From SIG607 sp045605385 (GTDB lineage: Bacteria > Bacillota > Clostridia > Oscillospirales > Acutalibacteraceae): DNA of 64,000 bases. A program made the translations under genes and the position numbers. The stretch is from positions 118,132 to 182,131 of the forward strand of contig JAZUPW010000039.1 of NCBI GenBank assembly GCA_045605385.1. The letters are read 5' to 3'. The notes under the pieces were generated by a model that was given only the letters and a program-made list of their open reading frames with translations, had not been told where the DNA came from and did not search any database. Numbering within the stretch: position 1 is the first letter of the stretch; every line of letters begins with the position of its first letter. Positions 23,852 to 32,249 of this stretch are shown one piece after another.

Positions 23852-24637
23852 TTATTTCTGGTCTGAGAAATCGGTGATAGCGGTAGTAGCAACACCGTAT
23901 TTTTCTGCTAATTTAGCAATAGTGCCGTCAGCACCTAATTTTTCAAGTTGTTCGTTAACTTTAGCAGTAAGTTCGCTGCCTTTCTTAAAGCCGATAGCAT
24001 AGTATTCAACTTCGCTTGAAAGTGCATCTACGATAACTAAGTTAGCGTAATCGCCCTTGCCGCAGTAGCTCTTAGCAAGTTGAGCGTCTACAATTGCGAA
24101 ATCTGCTGTGCCTGATTTAACTTCAAAGAGGCAGTCGGTCTGTTTCGGGAAGCCCTTGAATGTAGCGCCTTCAAAACCTTCAGCGTAGGTCTGACCTGCA
24201 GAACCGCTTTCGGCAACACCTAATTTGCCCGAAAGATCAGCAGCAGCGTTAATGCCTGCATCGTTCTTAACAACTACAACCTGACGGTTTTCCATATAGT
24301 TGTAAGAAAAATCTACCTTGTCTGCACGTGCAATACCGTCATCATCTGCAGAGTTGCAGGTGAAACCGTTCCATATACAGTTAATGGTATCGGAATTTAA
24401 ATCGGTGTACTTGCTTTCCCAAACGATTTCCTGGAAAACAACTTCGTAGCCTAAGTTGCCGAATACTGCTTCAGCAAGTTCGGTATCGTAACCAATAAGC
24501 TTACCGTTTTCATCAAGGTAGTTCATAGGTTCATAAATTGTGTAACCTACAACTATGGTTTCTTTTTCTGCGCCGCAACCTGCAAAACAGGTAACGATTA
24601 ATGCGAGTGTCAAAAGTAATGCAAATAATTTTTTCAT
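23852..24637 (-). CDS. Amino acid ABC transporter substrate-binding lipoprotein
   Basis: A 261-residue family 3 extracellular solute-binding protein. Its N-terminal signal ends in the lipobox CFAGC, so it is lipid-anchored at Cys21. The mature part starts with IVVGYTIYEPMNYLDENGKLIGYDTELAEAVF, the ligand-binding motif of polar amino acid binders. It is first in the operon, preceded by GAAGGAAC and a strong promoter. The ligand cannot be named from sequence alone. Confidence 0.92.
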   Translation of the reverse strand: MKKLFALLLTLALIVTCFAGCGAEKETIVVGYTIYEPMNYLDENGKLIGYDTELAEAVFGNLGYEVVFQEIVWESKYTDLNSDTINCIWNGFTCNSADDDGIARADKVDFSYNYMENRQVVVVKNDAGINAAADLSGKLGVAESGSAGQTYAEGFEGATFKGFPKQTDCLFEVKSGTADFAIVDAQLAKSYCGKGDYANLVIVDALSSEVEYYAIGFKKGSELTAKVNEQLEKLGADGTIAKLAEKYGVATTAITDFSDQK

Positions 24638-24723
24638 AATATGTTCCTTCTTTCTGTTACTTGGACTAATGAGAGTTCGGATTATTTACTCTATCCTAAA
24701 GCAACTTAATTTTGACAAAAGTT

Positions 24724-24752
24724 ATTATACTTCACTTCGCTGAAGTTGTAAA
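24724..24752 (-). promoter_or_regulatory. Promoter of the amino acid transporter operon with internal palindrome
   Basis: Minus-strand TTTACA (24747-24752), 17-base spacer, TATAAT (24724-24729). The spacer contains ACTTC-AGC-GAAGT, a perfect palindrome placed where a repressor would block polymerase. The transcript leader to the ATG at 24637 is about 80 bases. Confidence 0.75.
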
Positions 24753-24867
24753 GTGTTTTTTTAAAAATTTTTAATATTTGTGAAACTTTAACAAAATTAA
24801 ATGCCACTTTTGTTATTTATTACTGCACCGCGATAAAGCGAATGGCGGATGAATAAAATTTGATAGG

Positions 24868-25695
24868 CTATTTTAACTCTATAATTGCGGCAATTGTTCC
24901 GCGTTTGCCTCCTGTAAAACGGTGAGAATGTAAGTATTTATTGTTGCAAAAAGTACAAAGGTCGGTTACGTCAATGTTTTCGGGTTTTATGCCTGCAAAA
25001 ATAAGCATCTGGCGGTTTGCTTCCCAAAGGTTAAGTTTGAAATGTTCTTCATCAACGCGTGTAAAAATGCTGTCAATATCAATGCTGTTTAACTTTTTGA
25101 ACGCTTCGTATAAAGGAGTATCAACCTCGTAACATTCTGCGCAAATTGAAGGACCTATAGCGGCAATAATATCGTTTGGATTACATCCGAATTCCTCTTG
25201 CATACGCTTTACGGTTTTAATGCCTATTTCGGCTACCGTGCCGCGCCAACCTGCGTGAGAAGTGGCAATTACTTTTTTTACGGGGTCGCAGAATAAAAGG
25301 GGAGTGCAGTCGGCATATTGTGTTACAAGAGCAACACCTTTGCAGTTGGTAATAAGGCCGTCAACATTTTCATAATCGCGTTCGCGGAAAATTCCCTTAC
25401 CAATATCTTTTTGGCTAACCGTTAAAATGTTATCGGTATGCGTTTGGTGGGAAAGCACAAGGTGTGATGGGTCTATTCCTGCCGCGTCACATATAAGTTC
25501 GTAATTCTTTATTACGTCTTCTTTGTTATCGCCGCCCGTAATGCTCATATTCATAGCGCCGAAATAACCTTTACTAACACCGCCTATTCTTGTGGTAAAA
25601 GCGTGATTTACAACACCTGAAGCGCTTAACTTAGGAAACGTAATATAGCAAACACCGTTTTTGTTATTAATTTCAAGATTATTACTTTTAAGCAT
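24868..25695 (-). CDS. pgeF: Peptidoglycan editing factor (PgeF, laccase-domain protein)
   Basis: A 275-residue YfiH/COG1496 protein. Members hydrolyse misincorporated amino acids from UDP-MurNAc precursors and also act on purine nucleosides. The zinc ligands are visible: His in LSHQTHTD (about 80-87), Cys in YADCTPLLFCD (about 126), and His in SHAGWRGTV (about 141). It overlaps the upstream cpsB-like gene by one base (TAATG), so the two are co-translated. Length and motifs are normal. Confidence 0.92.
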   Translation of the reverse strand: MLKSNNLEINNKNGVCYITFPKLSASGVVNHAFTTRIGGVSKGYFGAMNMSITGGDNKEDVIKNYELICDAAGIDPSHLVLSHQTHTDNILTVSQKDIGKGIFRERDYENVDGLITNCKGVALVTQYADCTPLLFCDPVKKVIATSHAGWRGTVAEIGIKTVKRMQEEFGCNPNDIIAAIGPSICAECYEVDTPLYEAFKKLNSIDIDSIFTRVDEEHFKLNLWEANRQMLIFAGIKPENIDVTDLCTFCNNKYLHSHRFTGGKRGTIAAIIELK

Positions 25696-26411
25696 TATAT
25701 TTCACCTTTAATATCTTTAAGAAGAAAATCGGATTCAGCGTTAATTCTTGAATAAGCCTTTGGAAAAGCCACTTTTATATGTTCTAAAAAATTATTTAAC
25801 CTTACTGGGCGAAGGTCTGGCGAATGAGCGTCACTTGCAACAAAAGAAACAAGGTTATCTTTAAGCAGTTTTTCTGTTGCCTTTTTGAATTCGGGAATAA
25901 AAAGTGAATCTGCATTAACCTGTGTTAAAACAAGCCCATTTTTTGCAAGGTCAACAATTTTTTTGTATTGTCTGTCCTGACAGTAGCGTTCAATATGGGC
26001 AATTATAATTCTGAAACCTAAATCATCGCTTAATTTAATTATTTCGCCAATGCTTTCTTTTGGTATGGCGGTTGTAAACGGAAGTTCCAACAACAAATAA
26101 TAAGTTGAATTTATAGTGCAAAGTTCAAGACCTGAAGAACGCGCTATCTGCGGGTAACACTGAACTTCGTGTCCTAAAAACAATTCCGGTAAATCAAGAC
26201 CTTCGGTTGCCTTTTTTAATTCAGCGAAAGCGAGTTTGGTTTTATTTATATGCTCATCAAGAGACGCGTATTTAGGATAAAAATGCGGAGTGCACACAAC
26301 AGCATCAACGCCTTGCGCTTTTTCTTGCTTTAAAAGTTTAATTGAGTCTTCAATTGTTTTTGCGCCGTCATCTACACCGTGAAGTATATGAGAATGAATA
26401 TCTATAAACAT
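25695..26411 (-). CDS. cpsB: CpsB/YwqE family PHP-type tyrosine-protein phosphatase
   Basis: A 238-residue manganese-dependent phosphatase of the PHP superfamily that dephosphorylates the BY-kinase controlling polysaccharide export. Metal ligands are seen in MFIDIHSHILHGVDDGAKT, CTPHFYPK, GHEVQCYP, IIIAHIERY and ASDAHSPDLRP. It lies downstream of the kinase gene but is separated from it by a U-tailed hairpin. AGGTGA precedes the ATG. Confidence 0.9.
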   Translation of the reverse strand: MFIDIHSHILHGVDDGAKTIEDSIKLLKQEKAQGVDAVVCTPHFYPKYASLDEHINKTKLAFAELKKATEGLDLPELFLGHEVQCYPQIARSSGLELCTINSTYYLLLELPFTTAIPKESIGEIIKLSDDLGFRIIIAHIERYCQDRQYKKIVDLAKNGLVLTQVNADSLFIPEFKKATEKLLKDNLVSFVASDAHSPDLRPVRLNNFLEHIKVAFPKAYSRINAESDFLLKDIKGEI

Positions 26412-26428
26412 AAATCACCTATAAAAAA

Positions 26429-26471
26429 ACTGTTTCAAACAAGTGTAATTCTTAACTTGCGTTGAAACAGT
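26429..26471 (-). terminator. Intercistronic hairpin between kinase and phosphatase genes
   Basis: Outer arms ACTGTTTCAA/TTGAAACAGT and inner CAAGT/ACTTG. On the minus strand it follows the kinase stop (26484) and is followed by six to seven T (26423-26429), directly before the cpsB Shine-Dalgarno. With no room for a promoter after it, it may act as a partial terminator. Confidence 0.7.
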
Positions 26472-26483
26472 CTTATACTTTAA

Positions 26484-27251
26484 TTATTTGCGAAGAAAAC
26501 TGTTGTTACCGTAATTATAAGAATACATATAACGGTAATTAGAGTATCTTTTTTTATAAGAATACTTATGATTTCTTTCGGTGTTTACGCCGTTAAGAAC
26601 AGCACCTAAAAGTCTTACGTTTGCAAAGTTGCAAGCCTCAATGGCGCGGTGGATATCGTCTTTATTGGTTAAACCGTCGCGAACAACCAAAAGTAATCCG
26701 TCTAACTTCGGAGCCAAAGCCAATGCGTCTGAAACTACGTTAATAGGGGTAGAGTCGAAAATAACGTAATCGTATTTCTCTTCCAAAATATCAAGTAAAT
26801 CAGAAAGCGCTTCGCTTGCCAACATTTCAGCGGGGTTTGGGGGGAGCGGACCTGAAGTTAAAACATCAAAGCAAGGATTAATTTTCTGAACAGAATCACT
26901 TAATGCGTTGTTATCCAATAAAACCGTAAATAAACCTTTTGTATTTAAAAGTTTTAGTTTTTTGTGAATAGAAGGACGTCGCATATCGGCATCTATTAAA
27001 ATTACTTTTTTACCCAACTGTGAAAAAGCAATTGCGGTGTTTATTGATGTTGTGGATTTTCCTTCGCCTGGGGTGGCAGAGGAAATTACAAAGGATTTAC
27101 AACCGTTTTTAGGAAGCAAAAAGGTAAGATTGGTACGAATTGTCTTATATGCTTCAACAACAGCAAAAGGAACTTTCTTTTGAGTTTTTTCGGTTGCAGG
27201 AGTTGTTTTGCTTTTATCTTCTTTTGGTAAAGAAACAGTATTGTTTTCCAT
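26484..27251 (-). CDS. cpsD: Bacterial tyrosine kinase (BY-kinase), CpsD/CapB type
   Basis: A 255-residue cytosolic autokinase that controls capsule or exopolysaccharide assembly. Walker A is SATPGEGKST (about 58-67), Walker A' is VILIDADMRRPSIHKK, and Walker B is DYVIFDSTP. The C-terminus is a Tyr cluster, nine tyrosines in the last 27 residues, the autophosphorylation tail. It is three bases after its membrane activator gene. No glycosyltransferases, flippase or polymerase lie beside it. Confidence 0.93.
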   Translation of the reverse strand: MENNTVSLPKEDKSKTTPATEKTQKKVPFAVVEAYKTIRTNLTFLLPKNGCKSFVISSATPGEGKSTTSINTAIAFSQLGKKVILIDADMRRPSIHKKLKLLNTKGLFTVLLDNNALSDSVQKINPCFDVLTSGPLPPNPAEMLASEALSDLLDILEEKYDYVIFDSTPINVVSDALALAPKLDGLLLVVRDGLTNKDDIHRAIEACNFANVRLLGAVLNGVNTERNHKYSYKKRYSNYRYMYSYNYGNNSFLRK

Positions 27252-27253
27252 AA

Positions 27254-27964
27254 TTAATAACCTCCTGCGTTTTTGCTTGAATTGGATGCATCAAAATCGG
27301 GAACAGCACCCAGAATAGGAATATCAAAGTTTTCTTTAAAGTCATCTTCGCCTTTTATGGCTTTATCAAGCATAGAAATAATAACTACTACAAGAGCAGA
27401 AATAATTGCGCCTAATAAAGCGAACAAGACGGTTGAAAACATTGTTCGTGGCGAAACTACCGCAGCGGAATCTGAACGTTCCATAACTGCAACTGTTGAC
27501 GCAGGAATTGCTTCACAAATATAATTGGAAGAAAGATCAGCAAAAGCGTTAACAATTTCTATTGCTTCAGTTTTAGAAGTACTTTTAAAGAATATGTCAA
27601 CAAAAAGTGAATCTTCACTTCTTCTTGAAACAGCAAAACTGCTTTTCAGTGCTTTGTAAGAATATTTGTTATCAATAGCGGTTGAAAGTTCCTGATAAAT
27701 ACCTGGAGATTTTAAAACATCTACACAGGTATCAACAAGATAAAGGGAAGCCGCCAAGTCGGTATTGCTAACGGTAGAATTAATGCTATCGGTAATTACA
27801 GCACCGTTAGTAACTATTATTGAAGATTTAGTCTGATATACGGGAGTTTCAAAAAACTCGCAGTAGACAAACGCTAAAGAACCGCATAAAACGGTTGCTA
27901 AAATAACCGCCCATATTCTGCGGATAACAATATTAAAGATTGAAGAGAGAGATATTTCATTCAT
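27254..27964 (-). CDS. cpsC: Wzz/CpsC-type chain length determinant and kinase activator
   Basis: A 236-residue protein with two transmembrane helices (about 18-36 and 172-193) bracketing an extracytoplasmic domain, the topology of CpsC/CapA polysaccharide co-polymerases that activate the partner BY-kinase. The TM2-proximal segment contains the Pro-containing VVSPRTMFSTVLF. I chose the ATG at 27962-27964 (MNEISLSSIF); an ATG at 27979 has no ribosome site. Confidence 0.88.
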   Translation of the reverse strand: MNEISLSSIFNIVIRRIWAVILATVLCGSLAFVYCEFFETPVYQTKSSIIVTNGAVITDSINSTVSNTDLAASLYLVDTCVDVLKSPGIYQELSTAIDNKYSYKALKSSFAVSRRSEDSLFVDIFFKSTSKTEAIEIVNAFADLSSNYICEAIPASTVAVMERSDSAAVVSPRTMFSTVLFALLGAIISALVVVIISMLDKAIKGEDDFKENFDIPILGAVPDFDASNSSKNAGGY

Positions 27965-28010
27965 TAAACAAGACCCCATTTTTATTTGAGTTACATAATT
28001 TTACACATAC

Positions 28011-28039
28011 ATTATATAATATAAATCACTAATAGTCAA
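28011..28039 (-). promoter_or_regulatory. Promoter of the cpsC-cpsD operon
   Basis: Minus-strand TTGACT (28034-28039), 17-base spacer, TATAAT (28011-28016), about 40 bases of leader to the cpsC start. Confidence 0.8.
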
Positions 28040-28074
28040 GTCATTAAAAACATATAATTGTTGTAACTTTTTTA

Positions 28075-29802
28075 CTATTTTGTATAAGGCGTAACAAAAA
28101 GTGTTTTATTCTTCGAATAGATAACCATACCGGGTTTTGCGCCTGAAGGCTTTTTCACAAATTTTGCTTTTGTATAGTCTACCGCTACGTTTGTTGAGTT
28201 TTGCGCTTTTGAATAAAATGCTGCAAGTTGTGCGGCAAAAATAAGCACGTCGTCATCAGGCTCTTTGTTATTGCAAACAATAACAACGTGCGAACCAGGA
28301 ATGTTTTTTGTGTGCAGCCAAATATCTTCTTTATCGGCAACACTTAAAGTAAGGTAGTCGTTCTGGCGGTTGTTTTTTCCAACCAATATTTTAAAACCGC
28401 CATATTCAAATTCGCGGATATTAAATGCTTCGTTTTTGCTTTTTTGCCGTTTTTCAGGCGTGTTTTTTATAAGACCTGCAATTCGCAGTTCTTCTCTTAT
28501 TTCCTTAAGTTCGCTTACGTCTTCAACACGGCTTAAAGAATCTAAAATACTATCGTAGTAAAGTAATTCTTTTTTATCGGTTTCTATAAGCGAAGAAAGT
28601 GTGCGTTCAGCATTAAAACTTTTTTTGTACTCCTTAAAGTATCGGTCTGCATTAGCGGCAGGAGAAATAGAAGAATCAAGCTCAATTGTTATAAGTGATA
28701 AATTTTCATCGTAATAATTTTCAAGTTCACAAGAACTCATACCGTTTTTTAATTTGTAAAGATTAGCCTTTATAAGTTCGCCGTAAATCCTTAAATGTTC
28801 GCGTTCAATACAGTTTTCAAGTTCTTTTTGGCGCAGTAAAAGTTTTTTGCTTGTTCGGCTATAAAGGTTTGAAATAAGTTTCAGTATATCTTCAGAACCT
28901 GCTTTAATTCTTGCGCTGTTTTCTCTTTTTATAAAAAATGCATCAAGCAAACTGCTTAAATTTTCAAACTTAACGTTAGAAATATTTTTTCCAAAGTGGG
29001 TGATTTCGGTAAAACAAAAATCTTTAGCCTCGCCCTTTTCATCGGTTAGCAGATAACAGTTTTTACTGTTTAAAATCTCGTCTTTTATACAGTTTAACTG
29101 ACCTATAAGATTCATTCTATGGGTACCAGTTAAAAGACTTACTTCAAAATCTGTATCATTTGCCGTACGAAATGCAATTTCATTACAAACAAGCGGCGAA
29201 AAACCGTCAAGCGTTTTAAGAAGTGCTTTGCCAAGTGTTGTATCGGTGTTACTTAAAATGCTATCGGCAATACAAAATACATCGGTTTGTAATAAATTTA
29301 ATTTATTTAAATTCTGCGGCGGTGTGTAAATTGCACCGGGTAGAATAAGGCGTTCGCTTGTTTCAACGCTTGAATGACGCAGAGCATCAATAATTCTGCC
29401 GTCAGGCGCACACAAAATAACGTTGGGTTTACTTGATATCATTTCACAAACAAGGCTTGGATAAATCACGTCACCCATTTCGTTAGTTGATGAAAACGTA
29501 AGGGTAAGTATTCTTTCAAAACCGTTTTGTTTTATATCGCACAAACGCGCCGCGCCAAGATATTTGCGCAACAACATACAAAACATTGGGGGTTTATCGG
29601 GATTTTCGGTTTTGTTTTCGGTAATATTCATACGAACTCTTGAGGGAGAAATAGAAATAATAAGTCGCTTAGCGCCTTCCTTTGAGCGCAACAAAAACAC
29701 CAACTCATCTTTAGAAGGCTGGTGGATTTTATCTATATGAGCGCCGATGTTAAGTTTTAACTCTTCTTTAAGTTTGTAAAGAAATATACCGTCAAGTGCC
29801 AT
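28075..29802 (-). CDS. rqcH: Ribosome quality control protein RqcH (NFACT family)
   Basis: Binds obstructed 50S subunits and directs C-terminal alanine tailing of stalled peptides. The 575 residues show an NFACT-N domain (MALDGIFLYKLKEEL start), a helix-hairpin region, a central coiled coil (about 310-450), and the NFACT-R domain with GGFKILVGKNNRQND and DIWLHTKNIPGSHVVI (about 470-510). Older annotations call it a fibronectin-binding protein. Its ATG directly abuts the trmK stop codon; it is last in the yhaM-DUF1858-trmK-rqcH operon. Confidence 0.95.
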   Translation of the reverse strand: MALDGIFLYKLKEELKLNIGAHIDKIHQPSKDELVFLLRSKEGAKRLIISISPSRVRMNITENKTENPDKPPMFCMLLRKYLGAARLCDIKQNGFERILTLTFSSTNEMGDVIYPSLVCEMISSKPNVILCAPDGRIIDALRHSSVETSERLILPGAIYTPPQNLNKLNLLQTDVFCIADSILSNTDTTLGKALLKTLDGFSPLVCNEIAFRTANDTDFEVSLLTGTHRMNLIGQLNCIKDEILNSKNCYLLTDEKGEAKDFCFTEITHFGKNISNVKFENLSSLLDAFFIKRENSARIKAGSEDILKLISNLYSRTSKKLLLRQKELENCIEREHLRIYGELIKANLYKLKNGMSSCELENYYDENLSLITIELDSSISPAANADRYFKEYKKSFNAERTLSSLIETDKKELLYYDSILDSLSRVEDVSELKEIREELRIAGLIKNTPEKRQKSKNEAFNIREFEYGGFKILVGKNNRQNDYLTLSVADKEDIWLHTKNIPGSHVVIVCNNKEPDDDVLIFAAQLAAFYSKAQNSTNVAVDYTKAKFVKKPSGAKPGMVIYSKNKTLFVTPYTK

Positions 29803-30468
29803 TTATAACTCCATTATATTTTTATAGGCTTCAAGGTAAAAATTATAATCTTTTTCCTTGCCTTTTACATCTTTTAAACTGTCAATACAATCCTTTATCA
29901 GCAACAGTTGTTTATTTATGTACTGTTTTTCTTCTGGCGTTTCACCGCGCATATTACCAATAAAAAACTCTTTTGGAGTAATATGCTTTTTTATTCCCGT
30001 TTGCTTTGCCGAAAAAACAGAATATACTTTTTTGTTGTCGCAAACAGCGGTTTCGCAAAAAGAAAAACCATTACTATATAACCAACTTCTAAGTATTCCT
30101 GCGCGTGTCATAGGTTGAAGTAAAAACAAAATATCTGCGTTTTGCTTTAATGGAGAAGCGTTTAAAATATCTGAAATTACTTCTCCGCCCATACCTGCAA
30201 TAACAACACAGTCAACTTCGTTGTCATTTATGGGTTCAAGACCGTTGCCCAACCGTGTTTGCACAAAAGAACAGCCGCTTTTGTCAAGATTAGTTCTTGC
30301 AAGGGAAAGCGGCTTTTCTTTAATGTCACAAGCAATAATGTTTTTTGTTTTGCCTGAAAGGAACAGCGCAACAGGCAAATAAGCGTGGTCTGTTCCAATA
30401 TCGGCAACACGGCTGTTATCCGGTATCATATTAAATATGACACTCAGCCTTTTTGAAAGATTATACAT
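29803..30468 (-). CDS. trmK: tRNA (adenine22-N1)-methyltransferase
   Basis: A 221-residue class I SAM-dependent methyltransferase that makes m1A22 in tRNA. The SAM site is VADIGTDHAYLPVAL (about 20-34), and the family motif VDCVVIAGMGGEVISDIL follows. The C-terminal part is helical. The start codon shares one base with the DUF1858 stop (TAATG). In many Firmicutes the next gene is the Nif3-like family; here that gene is 13 kb away and rqcH follows instead. Confidence 0.93.
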   Translation of the reverse strand: MYNLSKRLSVIFNMIPDNSRVADIGTDHAYLPVALFLSGKTKNIIACDIKEKPLSLARTNLDKSGCSFVQTRLGNGLEPINDNEVDCVVIAGMGGEVISDILNASPLKQNADILFLLQPMTRAGILRSWLYSNGFSFCETAVCDNKKVYSVFSAKQTGIKKHITPKEFFIGNMRGETPEEKQYINKQLLLIKDCIDSLKDVKGKEKDYNFYLEAYKNIMEL

Positions 30469-30668
30469 TATTTGTTTTCAAAATAAGCGTTAAGTTTTGC
30501 AACAAGAGCATCGCAATCGGTGTTATGAACTGCACAAGCCTGTTCAATGGTTTCGCCTCTTGAAGCGGGGCATCCAAGACAATGCATACCAATTTCAAAG
30601 AAATATTCAGCACAGCCTGTGTCTTTGTCTAAAACGTCGCCAATAAGCATATCTTTTGTGATTTTCAT
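30468..30668 (-). CDS. DUF1858 domain protein
   Basis: A 66-residue protein consisting of one DUF1858 domain: ITKDMLIGDVLDKDTGCAEYFFEIGMHCLGCP, then ASRGETIEQACAVH. The conserved C-x2-C (CLGC) near residues 31-34 resembles the hydrid-cluster-associated and ScdA-like N-terminal domains and may bind metal or a redox partner. Function unknown. It lies in an RNA-processing operon, 12 bases after yhaM. Confidence 0.85.
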   Translation of the reverse strand: MKITKDMLIGDVLDKDTGCAEYFFEIGMHCLGCPASRGETIEQACAVHNTDCDALVAKLNAYFENK

Positions 30669-30680
30669 ATTTTTTCTCCT

Positions 30681-31655
30681 TTAAAATAATTTTGTTTTAT
30701 CATCAAGCTCTGATAATCCGTGATTATAAAGCTTGCGGTTATCCATAGACCAGATTCTTTGGGTAAACTCACCTGTTTTAACCTCGCCTACGGCTTCCTT
30801 CATTTCATAAATTCTTGCATCAAGCATATCAAGTTCGCTTAAAATTTCGGCTTCAATAAACATAGGTCTTACCGCCGCGCCGAAATCGGGTTCGCCGTGG
30901 TGTGAAATAACCATATGTTCAAGAAGATTTGAAGTTTCTTGCGGTACCGAACATTTTTCGGCAACACTTCTTATATAAATGGCACCTTCTACTAAGTGAC
31001 CTATAAGGTTTCCCTTAACCGAGTAACCCGAAGCAATGCCTGTGCTTTGTTCAACGTCAAATTCTTCTATTTTGGCAATATCGTGTAAAATTGCACCCGA
31101 AATTAAAAGTTCACGGTTAATAAACGGGTATATTTTGCACACATTTTCACAAAGCCTTACAATGGAAAGTGTGTGTAACAGCAATCCGCCGCGTATTGCG
31201 TGGTGAAGTTTAAAAGCAGCAGGCCAATAAAGAAGCGGCAATTTTCTTTCGTTTAATATTGCAGTTACAATTTTTTTTAGGTCGCTATTTTCAAAAGAAT
31301 TTGCAATACTATATAGTTCATCGAACATTTTTTCGCCGTCGTAATCTGCCGTTTTAACAAGGTCTTCAGGCTTTATATTGTCGGTATCGTTTATATTACG
31401 GATTTTTTCAATTCTTAATTGATTACTTCCGTTATATACCGAAATAACACCGCGCACCTTTACAATTTGTCCTACGGCAAATTCACCGTGAAAAGCAGGG
31501 TTGTAACTCCACAGTTTTGCGTTTATTTCGCCTTCTTTATCCGAAAGCATAATATCAAGGTAAGTGTCGCCTTTAGATGAAGTTTTTATATCTAAGGTTT
31601 TTATAAGACAAAAACCTTCAACACTGCCTTTCATATCAATAGGTGTGAAATTCAT
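30681..31655 (-). CDS. yhaM: 3'-5' exoribonuclease YhaM-like (OB fold + HD domain)
   Basis: A 324-residue protein with an N-terminal OB-fold nucleic acid-binding domain (about 10-90; YLDIMLSDKEGEINAKLW) and an HD phosphohydrolase domain (about 150-290) with metal ligands in HHAIRGGLLLHTLS, GAILHDIAKI and VISHHGEPDFG. This is the layout of YhaM, a 3'-5' exonuclease. It heads a four-gene operon with its own promoter. Confidence 0.92.
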   Translation of the reverse strand: MNFTPIDMKGSVEGFCLIKTLDIKTSSKGDTYLDIMLSDKEGEINAKLWSYNPAFHGEFAVGQIVKVRGVISVYNGSNQLRIEKIRNINDTDNIKPEDLVKTADYDGEKMFDELYSIANSFENSDLKKIVTAILNERKLPLLYWPAAFKLHHAIRGGLLLHTLSIVRLCENVCKIYPFINRELLISGAILHDIAKIEEFDVEQSTGIASGYSVKGNLIGHLVEGAIYIRSVAEKCSVPQETSNLLEHMVISHHGEPDFGAAVRPMFIEAEILSELDMLDARIYEMKEAVGEVKTGEFTQRIWSMDNRKLYNHGLSELDDKTKLF

Positions 31656-31692
31656 ATTTAAATCCTCTTAAAGTAATAATTCTCATTTTTAT

Positions 31693-31721
31693 ATTATATA
31701 TTAATTTTCTTTAGAATGCAA
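31693..31721 (-). promoter_or_regulatory. Promoter of the yhaM-trmK-rqcH operon
   Basis: Minus-strand TTGCAT (31716-31721), 17-base spacer, TATAAT (31693-31698), about 30 bases to the yhaM start. Confidence 0.7.
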
Positions 31722-31729
31722 TCTTTAAT

Positions 31730-31758
31730 TTGACAAAACTTTATATTGCAATTATACT
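31730..31758 (+). promoter_or_regulatory. Promoter of the small lipoprotein gene
   Basis: TTGACA (31730-31735), 17-base spacer, TATACT (31753-31758), about 25 bases of leader to the ATG at 31791. Confidence 0.8.
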
Positions 31759-31790
31759 TTATTTTAAGAAATAATAAGGAGAAATAAAAA

Positions 31791-32168
31791 ATGAAAAGAA
31801 AATTTTTGGCATGTATTTCAATTGTCCTTTTAATATGTATGCTGTGCGGTTGCGGTTTTTCGCTTGATTCTTCGGCAAAAAAACTCGAGAGCAAAGGTTA
31901 TACGGTAAATAAATACGATGCTCAACTTATTGAAGAAATGCAAAATCAAATGATATACGGTTTTGGCGGAAAAGGGAAAATCAAAAACGCTTTTTCTGCA
32001 GTTAAAGAAGAAGAAAACGTTGTGGTAATTGAGTTTGAAAACAGGTCAGACCTTGAAGTTATATACCGTGAAATGAACAGGGGAGTATCCAAACCCGAAA
32101 AAATTGACCTTAACGGGAATATACTTGCATACGGAACCGAAAAAGCTGTAAAATTAGCGTTAAAATAG
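31791..32168 (+). CDS. Small lipoprotein of unknown function
   Basis: A 125-residue protein with an N-terminal charged stretch and hydrophobic signal ending in the lipobox MLCGC, so the mature protein would be lipid-anchored at Cys21. The rest is short, alternating charged and beta-prone, with no recognised domain. AAGGAG precedes the ATG. It has its own near-consensus promoter and stands alone between yhaM and serS. I do not recognise the family. Confidence 0.75.
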   Translation: MKRKFLACISIVLLICMLCGCGFSLDSSAKKLESKGYTVNKYDAQLIEEMQNQMIYGFGGKGKIKNAFSAVKEEENVVVIEFENRSDLEVIYREMNRGVSKPEKIDLNGNILAYGTEKAVKLALK

Positions 32169-32188
32169 CCAAAACAACACTTTTTTGC

Positions 32189-32217
32189 TTGTAAATATAG
32201 TTTTGCTGTGGTATAAT
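32189..32217 (+). promoter_or_regulatory. Promoter of serS
   Basis: TTGTAA (32189-32194), 17-base spacer, TATAAT (32212-32217), about 27 bases of leader. No T-box-sized leader is present, unlike many Firmicute serS genes. Confidence 0.75.
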
Positions 32218-32249
32218 TTTAGAAAATATATTTTAAATGGGGAAGATAT

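Noticed and set aside
24711..24729. Plus-strand TTGACA near 24711
   Set aside because: No -10 at acceptable spacing and no plus-strand gene downstream; the true promoter is on the minus strand.
24820..24867. CCGC/GCGG hairpin downstream of pgeF
   Set aside because: Four-base arms and no U-tract; too weak to list as a terminator.
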